Below, piece by piece: positions 6,750-13,188 of a stretch of 16,277 bases of DNA. The stretch covers positions 748-17,024 of the forward strand of contig ONIF01000026.1 of assembly GCA_900317795.1 (NCBI GenBank), given 5' to 3'. Within the stretch, counting starts at the first letter, position 1. Each line of letters starts with the position of its first letter. The notes beneath the pieces were generated by a model. It ran no database searches and had not been told where the DNA came from. It worked only from the letters and a program-made list of their open reading frames with translations. This DNA comes from an uncultured Eubacteriales bacterium (lineage in GTDB: Bacteria; Bacillota; Clostridia; Oscillospirales; Acutalibacteraceae). The position numbers were made by a program, and so were the translations under genes.

Positions 6750-7292
6750 ATGCTTAGAGAGCAATCAACCGTAAATGCCTTTTTCATCAATTTCATTCTG
6801 GGCGTGATATGGCACTATGCTGTATTGTTTGTGTGCATATCACTGAATAACAGCGTGTTTTCTCCCGAAAGAAAGCTGTATCATTGTCGAAAATGGGAAC
6901 GTGGCGGTAAATTTTACAGTGACGTGCTGAAAATCAACAAGTGGAAAGACACTCTGCCTCAGCATATCGGAAAAGACGGCTTTTCCAAAGAGCATATTGA
7001 AGATGTTTCCATAGAGTATCTCGACAAGTTTATTTTAGAAACGTGTCGTGGAGAGTGGAACCATAAAATGAATTGTGTATTGGTAATTGTCCTGTTTGGA
7101 ATAAACGGGGTTACGGGAGTATCTGTTATATTATCATTTGCAACGATAGCAGGTAATATGCCTTTTATCTGCATACAGAGATACAACCGCTTCAGACTGC
7201 AAAGACTTAAAAAAACTCTTTTGAGGAAAATGGAAAGACAAAATAAAATGCTTGTATGCACAACAGCGGAAAATGAAAGTTTAACGGAGTGA
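6750..7292 (+). CDS. CrtO-like (glycosyl-diaponeurosporenoate acyltransferase family) membrane protein
   Basis: The 180-residue protein has a hydrophobic segment near 10-31 and a second hydrophobic stretch near 108-143, so it is probably an integral membrane protein. Conserved blocks resemble the CrtO acyltransferase of staphylococcal staphyloxanthin synthesis: KWERGGKFY (48-56), LKINKWKDTLP (60-70), LETCRGEWNH (96-105) and NMPFICIQRYNRFRL (136-150). The CrtO enzyme acylates a glycosylated carotenoid. No carotenoid gene is in the window, and members of this family are found in bacteria without carotenoids, so the acceptor here is unknown and acyl transfer to another glycolipid is only an inference. 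The tail after 150 is basic and probably cytosolic. AAGGGGGG precedes the ATG. It is the first gene of an operon with rsmE, whose start follows within 6 bp of the stop. Confidence 0.7.
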   Translation: MLREQSTVNAFFINFILGVIWHYAVLFVCISLNNSVFSPERKLYHCRKWERGGKFYSDVLKINKWKDTLPQHIGKDGFSKEHIEDVSIEYLDKFILETCRGEWNHKMNCVLVIVLFGINGVTGVSVILSFATIAGNMPFICIQRYNRFRLQRLKKTLLRKMERQNKMLVCTTAENESLTE

Positions 7293-7297
7293 ATGAA

Positions 7298-8020
7298 ATG
7301 GATTGGTTTTTTGCGGAAAGTGTCGGGCAAACTCATCTTATTACAGGTGAGGATGCTATACATATCACAAAATCTCTGAGAATGTCTGTCGGTGAAATTA
7401 TCACTATATGTGATAAAAATAAAACAGAACATCTCTGCAAAATAGAGAGAATTACTTCTGACGGAGTGCAAGTTAAAGTTGTGACAGAAAGCGAATGCAT
7501 GAATGAGCCGACAGTTGAAGTGACACTTTTTGCGGCTCTCACCAAGGGCGATAAAATGGAAACTGTCATTCAAAAATCCGTTGAACTTGGTGTTTATTCA
7601 ATAGTGCCTGTTTTAACGGACAGGTGCATATCTCGCCCCGATATGAAATCATCTGCAAAAAAACAGCAGCGTTACCAAAAAATAGCTTATCAGGCGGCTA
7701 TGCAGTCAAGACGTGGAATAATACCCGAAGTGCATGAAATCATTGAACTGAAAAAAGCCACTGAAATGCTTTCGGATTTCGACAGGGCGATAATGTTTTA
7801 TGAAGGCGGAGGAATGCCTTTGAAAAAGATAATAATGCCGTCTGATAAAAAAATTGCAGTATTTACGGGCTGTGAGGGCGGATTTGAGGAAAGTGAAGCC
7901 GAACTTCTCACAAGTCACGGTGCAGTCACGGCAACTCTCGGCAAACGCATTTTAAGAGCTGAAACCGCACCTTTGACCGCACTTTCAATCATAATGTTCC
8001 ATACAGGAAATCTTGAATAA
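7298..8020 (+). CDS. rsmE: 16S rRNA (uracil-1498-N3)-methyltransferase
   Basis: RsmE methylates U1498 of 16S rRNA at N3 using SAM and belongs to the SPOUT knot-fold methyltransferases. The 240-residue protein starts MDWFFAES, matching the family's short aromatic N-terminus that opens the PUA-like domain. The catalytic domain shows GDKMETVIQKSVELGV, RYQKIAYQAAMQSRRG and the C-terminal knot TLGKRILRAETAPLTAL. The SAM-binding loop reads FTGCEGGF, with Cys where most members have Pro (GPEGG). A GTG at 7289 is in frame and overlaps the previous stop, but the CGGAG Shine-Dalgarno overlaps that GTG and is 8 nt from the ATG at 7298, which I therefore chose. It sits between a membrane acyltransferase-like gene and ntpD in one transcript. 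Confidence 0.95.
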   Translation: MDWFFAESVGQTHLITGEDAIHITKSLRMSVGEIITICDKNKTEHLCKIERITSDGVQVKVVTESECMNEPTVEVTLFAALTKGDKMETVIQKSVELGVYSIVPVLTDRCISRPDMKSSAKKQQRYQKIAYQAAMQSRRGIIPEVHEIIELKKATEMLSDFDRAIMFYEGGGMPLKKIIMPSDKKIAVFTGCEGGFEESEAELLTSHGAVTATLGKRILRAETAPLTALSIIMFHTGNLE

Positions 8021-8038
8021 AAAGGGAGAGTGAATGCT

Positions 8039-8662
8039 ATGGCAGTACAGGCAGTACCTACAAAGGGCAATTTGATGACTTTCAAAAAGTCACTTGCACT
8101 TGCAAAAAACGGCTATGAACTTCTCGACAAAAAAAGAAATATACTTGTCAGAGAGATGATGACGCTTATCGACAGGGCAACCGAAATACAGGATAAAATT
8201 GATGTGACATACAGCAAGGCTTATCTTGCACTTCAAAAGGCAAATATCACTTTGGGATATATAGACGACCTTGCAAAGACCATTCCCACGGACAATTCCG
8301 TCAAGCTTTCATACAGGAGTGTAATGGGCGTGGAAATTCCCATAGTTACCATTGACGAAAGCATGGAAGAAAAAGGAATTTTTTATGGACTTAGCTCGAC
8401 AAATGAAAACTTTGATGAAGCATATATGTGTTTCAGAGAGGTGAAAAGACTTACGGCAGACCTTGCGGAAGTGGAAAACAGTGTTTACCGTCTTGCAGAC
8501 GCTATCAAGAAAACTCAGAAACGTGCCAATGCTCTCAAAAATATAATGATACCGAGATTTGAGGAAACCGTGAAATTTATTACAGATGCCCTCGATGAAA
8601 AAGACAGAGAAGAATTCTCTCGTCTTAAAGTTATTAAATCAAGAAGAAAAAATGAAGATTGA
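8039..8662 (+). CDS. ntpD: V-type (A/V) ATP synthase subunit D
   Basis: Subunit D is the central rotor stalk of V/A-type ATPases, a long coiled coil that turns inside the A3B3 head. The 207-residue protein shows PTKGNL and the N-terminal helix LALAKNGYELLDKKRNIL, a middle section with the short beta hairpin region (EIPIVTIDES), and the C-terminal helix NALKNIMIPRFEETVKFI ending in EEFSRLKVIKSRRK. These are hallmark blocks of the family. A GTG at 8030 in frame directly abuts the GGGAGA Shine-Dalgarno, so the ATG at 8039 is the better start. It follows rsmE by 18 bp. In many bacteria the gene ends a complete V-ATPase operon; here no other subunit gene is adjacent, and a terminator follows at once. 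Confidence 0.93.
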   Translation: MAVQAVPTKGNLMTFKKSLALAKNGYELLDKKRNILVREMMTLIDRATEIQDKIDVTYSKAYLALQKANITLGYIDDLAKTIPTDNSVKLSYRSVMGVEIPIVTIDESMEEKGIFYGLSSTNENFDEAYMCFREVKRLTADLAEVENSVYRLADAIKKTQKRANALKNIMIPRFEETVKFITDALDEKDREEFSRLKVIKSRRKNED

Positions 8663-8669
8663 GAAAAAA

Positions 8670-8696
8670 GCAGTCAGTAATTTTTATACTGACTGC
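8670..8696 (+). terminator. Terminator of the CrtO-like/rsmE/ntpD operon
   Basis: GCAGTCAGTA (8670-8679) and TACTGACTGC (8687-8696) form a perfect 10 bp stem with a 7 nt loop, preceded by A6 and followed by CATTTTTTTA. This is a textbook intrinsic terminator 7 bp after the ntpD stop. The A/T flanks would let it work from the minus strand as well. Confidence 0.92.
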
Positions 8697-8752
8697 CATT
8701 TTTTTACGTCAAAAAATTCCGCTTTGTGTATCTATGTGACTATCATTACAAC

Positions 8753-8808
8753 ATTGCACATTGCACATTGTTAATTGCTAATTGCTAATTGCTAATTGCT
8801 AATTGCTA
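8753..8808 (+). repeat. Heptamer tandem array ATTGNNN, eight units
   Basis: Eight in-phase heptamers share the core ATTG: two ATTGCAC (8753-8766), one ATTGTTA (8767-8773) and five ATTGCTA (8774-8808). The array runs across the 3' end of the penicillin-binding protein gene, whose stop codon (8792-8794 on the minus strand) lies inside a unit. It resembles the short tandemly repeated heptanucleotide sequences known from cyanobacteria and other genomes. Confidence 0.9.
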
Positions 8809-10168
8809 ATCGTTCGGCTGTATTGAGTACTGCCGCTGCAACGGGTATTGCTTCACCATATCCCGAACCACCGTTTTCTATTACAACGGAAAATGCAAGG
8901 GGACATTCCTCATTTTTGCAAAAGCCCGTTATCCATGCATGAGGTTCTGCGTCTGCAACTTCTGCCGTACCCGTTTTGGCACACACATCAAGCGTATCGC
9001 TGAATCTTCCTTTGCCGTAATTTAAATATACGGCACTATCCATCATGCCTGCAATTTTATCGGCAGTTTGAGGACTCATCATGTTATCTCCGAAAGTCTG
9101 ACGGGGTTCATAATCCTTTCCGCCTATGCCGCTTACAATATAAGGCATTACAGGTGTTCCGCCATTCGCTATTGCAGCGGAAATCATCGCAACATTCAAC
9201 GGAGTTTCAAGCACGTTTGCCTGACCTACTCCCGACCATGCAAACTCATTTTCATTGATGTCAAAAACATCATATATACTTTTTGCCGACTCAAAGCCGT
9301 CAAACGTGATATTTTTATTAAATCCCATTTTTTCCGCCTGTCTTGTCATGGCAAATCTGCCCAATTCACTTGCAAGATGACCGAAATAGCAGTTACAGGA
9401 ATACACAATCGCACCTGTAATATCTACATCTCCCATGGCAAATTCACAAGTAATATCCTCACCGCCTATTTTGTCCTCACCCTTGCAGTGATAGACAACT
9501 TCTTCCACATCTTTGATATTTTCAAGTCCTGCCGCTGCTGTAACAAGCTTGAATGTAGAGCCGGGGGAATACAGTCCCGAACAAACACGGTTAATATATA
9601 CACCGTCATATTCCTCGTTATTTTTCATGTTTTCGGGTATATTTTCGGGGTCGTATGCAGGAGTGCTTACCATGCATACCACTTCGCCTGTTTTGTAATT
9701 ATAGAAAAACACCGCACCTTTTCTGTCGCCCAAAGCCTCATAAGCCGCCTTTTGAAGTTCCGCATCTATTGTAAGGGTTATGTCATTTCCCTTTCTCAGA
9801 TTTTTCGGCATTCCAAAGGAAAAAAGAAAATGATAGCCGATAAGCTCGGAACGGTATATATTTTGTATGGAGTTATAGAGATTGACAGTACTGTCATCAC
9901 CGACAACGTGCAGACAAGCTTTTCTTATACTTTCATCATCATTATAAAATCTCTCACCGCCGCTGCTGTATGCAAGCACTTCACCGTTTCTGTCGTATAT
10001 CGTGCCTGCATAGTCAAGATTGCCTGCCGCTGTCAAGTGAAGATTACGCAGATTTATCACCCAATCCTCCGCATTGATAAATATATTTACCGTGTGATAA
10101 AGCAGTCCCGCAAAAAATGCTATCGTCAGAATAAGAATGATATTTGACCTTTTTTTAATGGTATTCAT
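8792..10168 (-). CDS. Class B penicillin-binding protein (PBP2/FtsI-like transpeptidase)
   Basis: The 458-residue protein cross-links peptidoglycan outside the membrane. One membrane anchor lies at about 10-31, followed by the class B entry motif GTIYDRNGEVLA (55-66). The transpeptidase domain carries all three active-site motifs: SxxK at S204-K207 (SPGSTFK), SCN at 257-259 and KTGT at 398-401. It is short for a class B enzyme, with a reduced N-terminal dimerisation region and no PASTA repeats, much like actinobacterial PbpA. The ATG overlaps the stop of the FHA-FtsW gene (ATGA at 10165-10168), with GAGGTG as Shine-Dalgarno inside that gene, so the glycan polymerase and transpeptidase are translationally coupled, as expected for SEDS-bPBP pairs. 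The last residues (about AISN) and the stop are encoded by the heptamer array, so the C-terminus may have been replaced or extended by repeat DNA. Confidence 0.93.
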   Translation of the reverse strand: MNTIKKRSNIILILTIAFFAGLLYHTVNIFINAEDWVINLRNLHLTAAGNLDYAGTIYDRNGEVLAYSSGGERFYNDDESIRKACLHVVGDDSTVNLYNSIQNIYRSELIGYHFLFSFGMPKNLRKGNDITLTIDAELQKAAYEALGDRKGAVFFYNYKTGEVVCMVSTPAYDPENIPENMKNNEEYDGVYINRVCSGLYSPGSTFKLVTAAAGLENIKDVEEVVYHCKGEDKIGGEDITCEFAMGDVDITGAIVYSCNCYFGHLASELGRFAMTRQAEKMGFNKNITFDGFESAKSIYDVFDINENEFAWSGVGQANVLETPLNVAMISAAIANGGTPVMPYIVSGIGGKDYEPRQTFGDNMMSPQTADKIAGMMDSAVYLNYGKGRFSDTLDVCAKTGTAEVADAEPHAWITGFCKNEECPLAFSVVIENGGSGYGEAIPVAAAVLNTAERLAISN

Positions 10169-11832
10169 ATAAGCACTTCACCTCTTTTTGCTTTGGGCTT
10201 CATTCTGTAAAAAGTCCTTTCGTCAGCCGATTTGATGAATGCAAGAAGTCCCCAGCAAGCCATCATGCTTGTACCGCCATAACTCAAAAACGGCAATGTC
10301 AGCCCCGTCATAGGTATCATTCCAAGACCTCCGAATATATGGAGTGCCGCCTGAAATACAAGAAGTCCGCTTGCCGAACACGCTGCCATTGAGTAAAATA
10401 CGGAACGGCTCTTTACAGTCATAGACCTTGCATAAATCACAAGTCCGCCTATTGCACTTACAAGAATGAGTATATGAAACAGTCCCGTTTCTTCACTCAG
10501 AGTGCTGAATATTAAATCGCTTTCGGAAATGGGAATATAACGTAAATTTCCATTTCCTGCACCAAGTCCGAAAAATCCTCCGCTTGCACCGCATATCAAT
10601 GCATTTACCTGCTGATAGCCCTCATCGCTTGCATATTCCCACACATTTCCCCATACTTTGAAACGTGCCGCAATGTACGGTTTCATGATAACAATGACCG
10701 CTGCTGCCGCAACTGCAATCAGCATTACTACCGTTACAGCTTTCCAGCTTCCCGACCACATATATATGGCAATCAAAAACGTACCGAAAAATACAAGTGC
10801 CATGCCTATGTCGCTTATGTCATAAAGCATATAAAGTATAGCCATCGTGACGATAAACAATTCTACGACATAACGGGTTTTTCTTATTCTGTCGAGAGTG
10901 CCTGCACATATAAAAATATAGGCAACTTTTGCAAGTTCGGCAGGCTGAAGTGACATACCGCCTATATTTATCCAGTTGGCAGCACCGTTTTTTTCCTGCC
11001 CGAAAAGCATTGCAGACGCTACCAGACCAATGGCAGCCACTGCCATGATATACCTAAAATATTTACTCCTGTCGGGGACTTTGATAAACCAGATTATGAC
11101 AGAATATATTCCCATTCCTATCACTGCCCCGACAGTCTGTTTAAAACCCCATTCCGTTACAAATGTGGTGCTTATCACCACTCCCGTTCCCGAAAGCAGG
11201 AGGGCGATTGTTTCAAGCTCAAAATCGGGTCTTTTGAGAATATTGCATGATACCCAGTAAAATGCAAACATTGCCGCAATAAACGTGACAGCAGGAAAAA
11301 ATATTTCCACTTCTTTTATATATATAAAAGCCTCCACCGCCAGCATCAATATATAAAATGCAGTCATTATTACAAGCATAGTACCCGAAAAAGTTCTTTT
11401 GTCATAAGGTGCAATTCTGATTCTGCCCTTTGCAGCGTCTTTCAGAGTAAGCACGGACGAACCAAGTGATATTTTATCACCGTTTTGCAGAGGACAATTC
11501 TTTATCACCTTTTGACCGTTCACAAACACTCCTGCCTTTGAATCTATATCGGATATATACCACTCTTTATCCCTGTTGAAAAGAACAGCATGAGCTCTTG
11601 ATACCGTCATATCATCTTCTATGACGATATCCGAATTTTCATTTCTGCCTATGAGATTTTCCCAGAACATGACTTTATATGTCTTGTCAGCCGTTTCGTC
11701 ATAGAGAAGTGCAAGTGCTTTATTTTCCCTTTTTCCCCTGTTCATAGAAATAAAGCATATTCCCAAAGTTATCAATGCCAGAAAGGGCGTTGCTATTCTG
11801 AGAGCAAATGCTATCATTTCCACTGTTTCCAT
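10165..11832 (-). CDS. FHA domain fused to FtsW/RodA/SpoVE-type glycan polymerase (SEDS)
   Basis: The 555-residue protein begins with one membrane segment (about 5-30), then a cytosolic FHA domain (about 51-131) with the phosphothreonine-binding signature: GRNENSDIVI (62-71), SRAH (78-81) and VNGQKV (104-109). From about 148 on come roughly ten hydrophobic segments of a SEDS polymerase, with the family blocks GLGAGNGNLRYIPISESD, FSTLSEETGL and GLTLPFLSYGGTSMMACW. SEDS proteins polymerise lipid II into glycan strands and work with a class B PBP, which is exactly the next gene. The FHA domain suggests recruitment or control by a Ser/Thr kinase (PrkC/PknB type), which is inference. GGAGGTGA lies before the ATG at 11832. 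This N-terminal fusion is longer than ordinary FtsW or RodA (about 370-420 residues). Confidence 0.93.
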   Translation of the reverse strand: METVEMIAFALRIATPFLALITLGICFISMNRGKRENKALALLYDETADKTYKVMFWENLIGRNENSDIVIEDDMTVSRAHAVLFNRDKEWYISDIDSKAGVFVNGQKVIKNCPLQNGDKISLGSSVLTLKDAAKGRIRIAPYDKRTFSGTMLVIMTAFYILMLAVEAFIYIKEVEIFFPAVTFIAAMFAFYWVSCNILKRPDFELETIALLLSGTGVVISTTFVTEWGFKQTVGAVIGMGIYSVIIWFIKVPDRSKYFRYIMAVAAIGLVASAMLFGQEKNGAANWINIGGMSLQPAELAKVAYIFICAGTLDRIRKTRYVVELFIVTMAILYMLYDISDIGMALVFFGTFLIAIYMWSGSWKAVTVVMLIAVAAAAVIVIMKPYIAARFKVWGNVWEYASDEGYQQVNALICGASGGFFGLGAGNGNLRYIPISESDLIFSTLSEETGLFHILILVSAIGGLVIYARSMTVKSRSVFYSMAACSASGLLVFQAALHIFGGLGMIPMTGLTLPFLSYGGTSMMACWGLLAFIKSADERTFYRMKPKAKRGEVLI

Positions 11833-11855
11833 TAAAAATCACCTCCGTTTTACAT

Positions 11856-11886
11856 AGCTTATCTCTTTTCGGTTGATTTGTCAACC
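11856..11886 (-). promoter_or_regulatory. Promoter of the FHA-FtsW/PBP operon with overlapping palindrome
   Basis: On the minus strand TTGACA (11879-11884) is followed after 17 bp by a poor -10, TAAGCT (11856-11861). The -35 is embedded in the perfect inverted repeat GGTTGA-TTTG-TCAACC (11871-11886), which could be an operator or simply a small hairpin. Confidence 0.5.
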
Positions 11887-11898
11887 AAAAAATCAAGA

Positions 11899-11924
11899 GC
11901 GAAAGCAAATATTTTTGCTTTCGC
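11899..11924 (-). terminator. Terminator of the PIN-like gene
   Basis: GCGAAAGCAAA and TTTGCTTTCGC form a perfect 11 bp stem with a TATT loop. It begins 3 bp past the stop codon of the PIN-like gene. On the minus strand the T6 run comes five bases after the stem (CTTGATTTTTT). It insulates the following FHA-FtsW promoter. Confidence 0.8.
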
Positions 11925-11927
11925 CCA

Positions 11928-12602
11928 TTATGATTTGTTGGCAAGCAGGGGTTTGATTGCCTGATATACTTGGCTGACTTTCTGACCGTCACCGTATTTT
12001 TTCATCATAGCCGAATTAACGGCTGTTTTTGTGGGACAGTTTCTTATGCACTCCAATACAAATTGTATATCATCTTCATTTTCGTTTTCAAGGAGCTTTC
12101 TCACTTTATATTCAAGTTCATCATATATTTCATCCTGCGTTGTAAGGCTTTTTACGATATATACATCTACTCCCTGTTTTTTCCAGTAATCTATAAGACA
12201 GTTAAAGCCGTTATCTTTTGTGACTATATAGAACTTTACTTTTTTCTTGCATTTTTCCGCACATTGACTGACAGCATATCCCAGAAATGACGAAAGCTGA
12301 AAATCAAGGGCATTTTTATAGCCCACTCTGACTTTCTGCATACTCACGGCAGCCTTTGTATTACTCAATATCGCATGAATGTCAAAAGACATCTTGTCTG
12401 CATTCATGCTGTAAAATATGCATATAGAATCCGTTTTTTTGCGGTTTTCAATGCCGTTGAACCCGTCAAGCTTTACATTCTCGTAATCGACAAGAAAAAA
12501 ATTTTCTATATGCTTATGGAAAATATGTTTATGATTGCTTATGATAATATCCGAAATATTTTCCGCCTCATCTGTATTTTTTGAATTGAACTTTTCCGAC
12601 AT
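11928..12602 (-). CDS. PIN-like (NYN-type) domain protein, putative RNase
   Basis: The 224-residue soluble protein has a non-conserved polar N-terminus (1-33) and then an alpha/beta domain: FFLVDYENVKLDG (35-47), SICIFYSMNADKMSFD (59-74), LDFQLSSFLGYAVSQ (99-113) and VKFYIVTKDNGFNCLIDYW (122-140). The spaced acidic residues D39, D100 and D130, with NxxG around 130, are what PIN/NYN nucleases use to hold metal ions. The C-terminal part (about 158-222) is helical and may be a small winged-helix or substrate-binding piece (inference). Single-gene relatives of this kind are common in Clostridia and are mostly uncharacterised. It has its own promoter and terminator, so no operon partner indicates its substrate. 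The ATG at 12602 has AGGGTGTG upstream. Confidence 0.7.
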   Translation of the reverse strand: MSEKFNSKNTDEAENISDIIISNHKHIFHKHIENFFLVDYENVKLDGFNGIENRKKTDSICIFYSMNADKMSFDIHAILSNTKAAVSMQKVRVGYKNALDFQLSSFLGYAVSQCAEKCKKKVKFYIVTKDNGFNCLIDYWKKQGVDVYIVKSLTTQDEIYDELEYKVRKLLENENEDDIQFVLECIRNCPTKTAVNSAMMKKYGDGQKVSQVYQAIKPLLANKS

Positions 12603-12637
12603 GAATTTTCACACCCTATTTATTAACATCTGATAAT

Positions 12638-12666
12638 ATTATATTAACTTTTGCTTATAAATTCAA
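12638..12666 (-). promoter_or_regulatory. Promoter of the PIN-like gene
   Basis: On the minus strand TTGAAT (12661-12666) is followed after 17 bp by an exact TATAAT (12638-12643). Transcription would start near 12631, giving a leader of about 29 nt before the ATG at 12602. Confidence 0.7.
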
Positions 12667-12683
12667 TATATTTTTTAAAAATA

Positions 12684-12819
12684 TTTATAGTAAACGTCAC
12701 TGAAAATTTCCTTTTGTCATTCTGAGGAACGAAGTGACGAAGAATCTTTCAAAGATTCCTCACTTCGCTCACTTCGCCCGGAATGACATAGGGCAATTTA
12801 TTTTGTCGCTTACTATAAA
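12684..12819. mobile_element. 136 bp MITE-like element with terminal inverted repeats
   Basis: The ends TTTATAGTAA (12684-12693) and TTACTATAAA (12810-12819) are perfect 10 bp inverted repeats, and the match extends inward with two mismatches (ACGTCA against GCGACA). No open reading frame of note lies inside. The core is a nested REP-like palindrome (12715-12788). No clear target-site duplication is visible in the AT-rich flanks, so mobility is inferred from shape only. Confidence 0.6.
12715..12788. repeat. REP-like palindrome nested in the MITE-like element
   Basis: Outer arms TGTCATTC (12715-12722) and GAATGACA (12781-12788) enclose CGAAGTGA (12730-12737), the hairpin GAATCTTT-C-AAAGATTC (12742-12758) and two copies of TCACTTCG (12760-12767 and 12769-12776). 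Either copy can pair with CGAAGTGA, so two alternative folds are possible. Palindromes of this type (GTCATTCTGAG...) are familiar dispersed repeats in many bacterial genomes. Confidence 0.75.
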
Positions 12820-12821
12820 AA

Positions 12822-12849
12822 GACTGCCGCAGAAATATCCACAGCAGTC
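12822..12849 (-). terminator. Terminator read on the minus strand, probably of the ATPase-HEPN transcript
   Basis: In the minus-strand RNA, GACUGCUGUGG can pair along 11 bp with CUGCGGCAGUC, using three G-U wobbles, around a 6 nt loop; a T5 run follows (TTTTTATAG). On the plus strand the wobbles become A-C mismatches and only 6 bp pair, so it is oriented to the minus strand. The nearest minus-strand gene end is at 13189, 340 bp away, and the intervening space is filled by a repeat element. Confidence 0.7.
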
Positions 12850-12863
12850 CTTTTTAACTCGTC

Positions 12864-13165
12864 GTGCCGGTAAAAACGCAAAATCAAGCTATTTGGCTGT
12901 CCCGACCCCTCCGTCAAAATTTGACAATTAAAATTGTCAAATTTTGCCACCTCCCCTTTCAGGGGAGGCAAGAGTTACAACCACAAATTTATTTGTGTAT
13001 TTTAATTACTTTTTAGAAACTTAAATTTATAAAAAGCAGATTTCAAGCAATAAAGCAGGCTTGCCTCCCCTGAAAGGGGAGGTGGCATTTCATCACGTAA
13101 GTGATGAAATGACGGAGGGGTCAGCGTTCGAAGAACCAAGTTGGAGTTTTTCAATGTACCGGCAC
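12864..13165. mobile_element. 302 bp compound palindromic element with mirrored arms
   Basis: Terminal repeats GTGCCGGTA (12864-12872) and TACCGGCAC (13157-13165) bound the element; AACTC (12856-12860) and GAGTT (13168-13172) extend them. Inside, GACCCCTCCGTC (12904-12915) mirrors 13111-13122, and a 27 bp arm (12946-12972) is the perfect inverse of 13060-13086; each 27 bp arm is itself a hairpin, CCTCCCCT-TTC-AGGGGAGG. Between these two conserved blocks each arm holds a different perfect palindrome: 12916-12945 on the left (14 bp stem) and 13087-13110 on the right (10 bp stem). The centre (12973-13059) is AT-rich, with a small hairpin CACAAAT-TT-ATTTGTG (12982-12997). No gene is inside. A non-autonomous mobile element is the likeliest reading. 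Confidence 0.7.
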
Positions 13166-13188
13166 AAGAGTTTTTTTAATTTCAAAAT

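Larger units (their letters stand above)
12603..13188. other. Gene-free repeat-rich interval
   Basis: This 586 bp stretch holds no credible gene. It contains, in order, the PIN-like gene promoter, a 136 bp MITE-like element with a nested REP palindrome, a minus-strand terminator, and the 302 bp compound palindrome. A 65-codon plus-strand frame at 12734-12931 spans three of these repeats and has no Shine-Dalgarno, so it is not annotated. Confidence 0.8.

Noticed and set aside
8753..8808. CRISPR-like array
   Set aside because: The period is 7 bp with no spacers and no cas genes; it is a simple tandem heptamer repeat.
9068..10147. 359-codon plus-strand frame
   Set aside because: It is antisense to the penicillin-binding protein, whose three catalytic motifs prove the minus strand; the translation is rich in Ile, Cys, His and Tyr as expected of a shadow frame.
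12734..12931. 65-codon plus-strand frame in the gene-free interval
   Set aside because: It runs through a REP palindrome, a terminal repeat, a terminator and the next element, with no ribosome binding site.
12916..12945. Operator or phage attachment site
   Set aside because: The palindrome is perfect but belongs to the repeated compound element, and no integrase, phage gene or tRNA is near.
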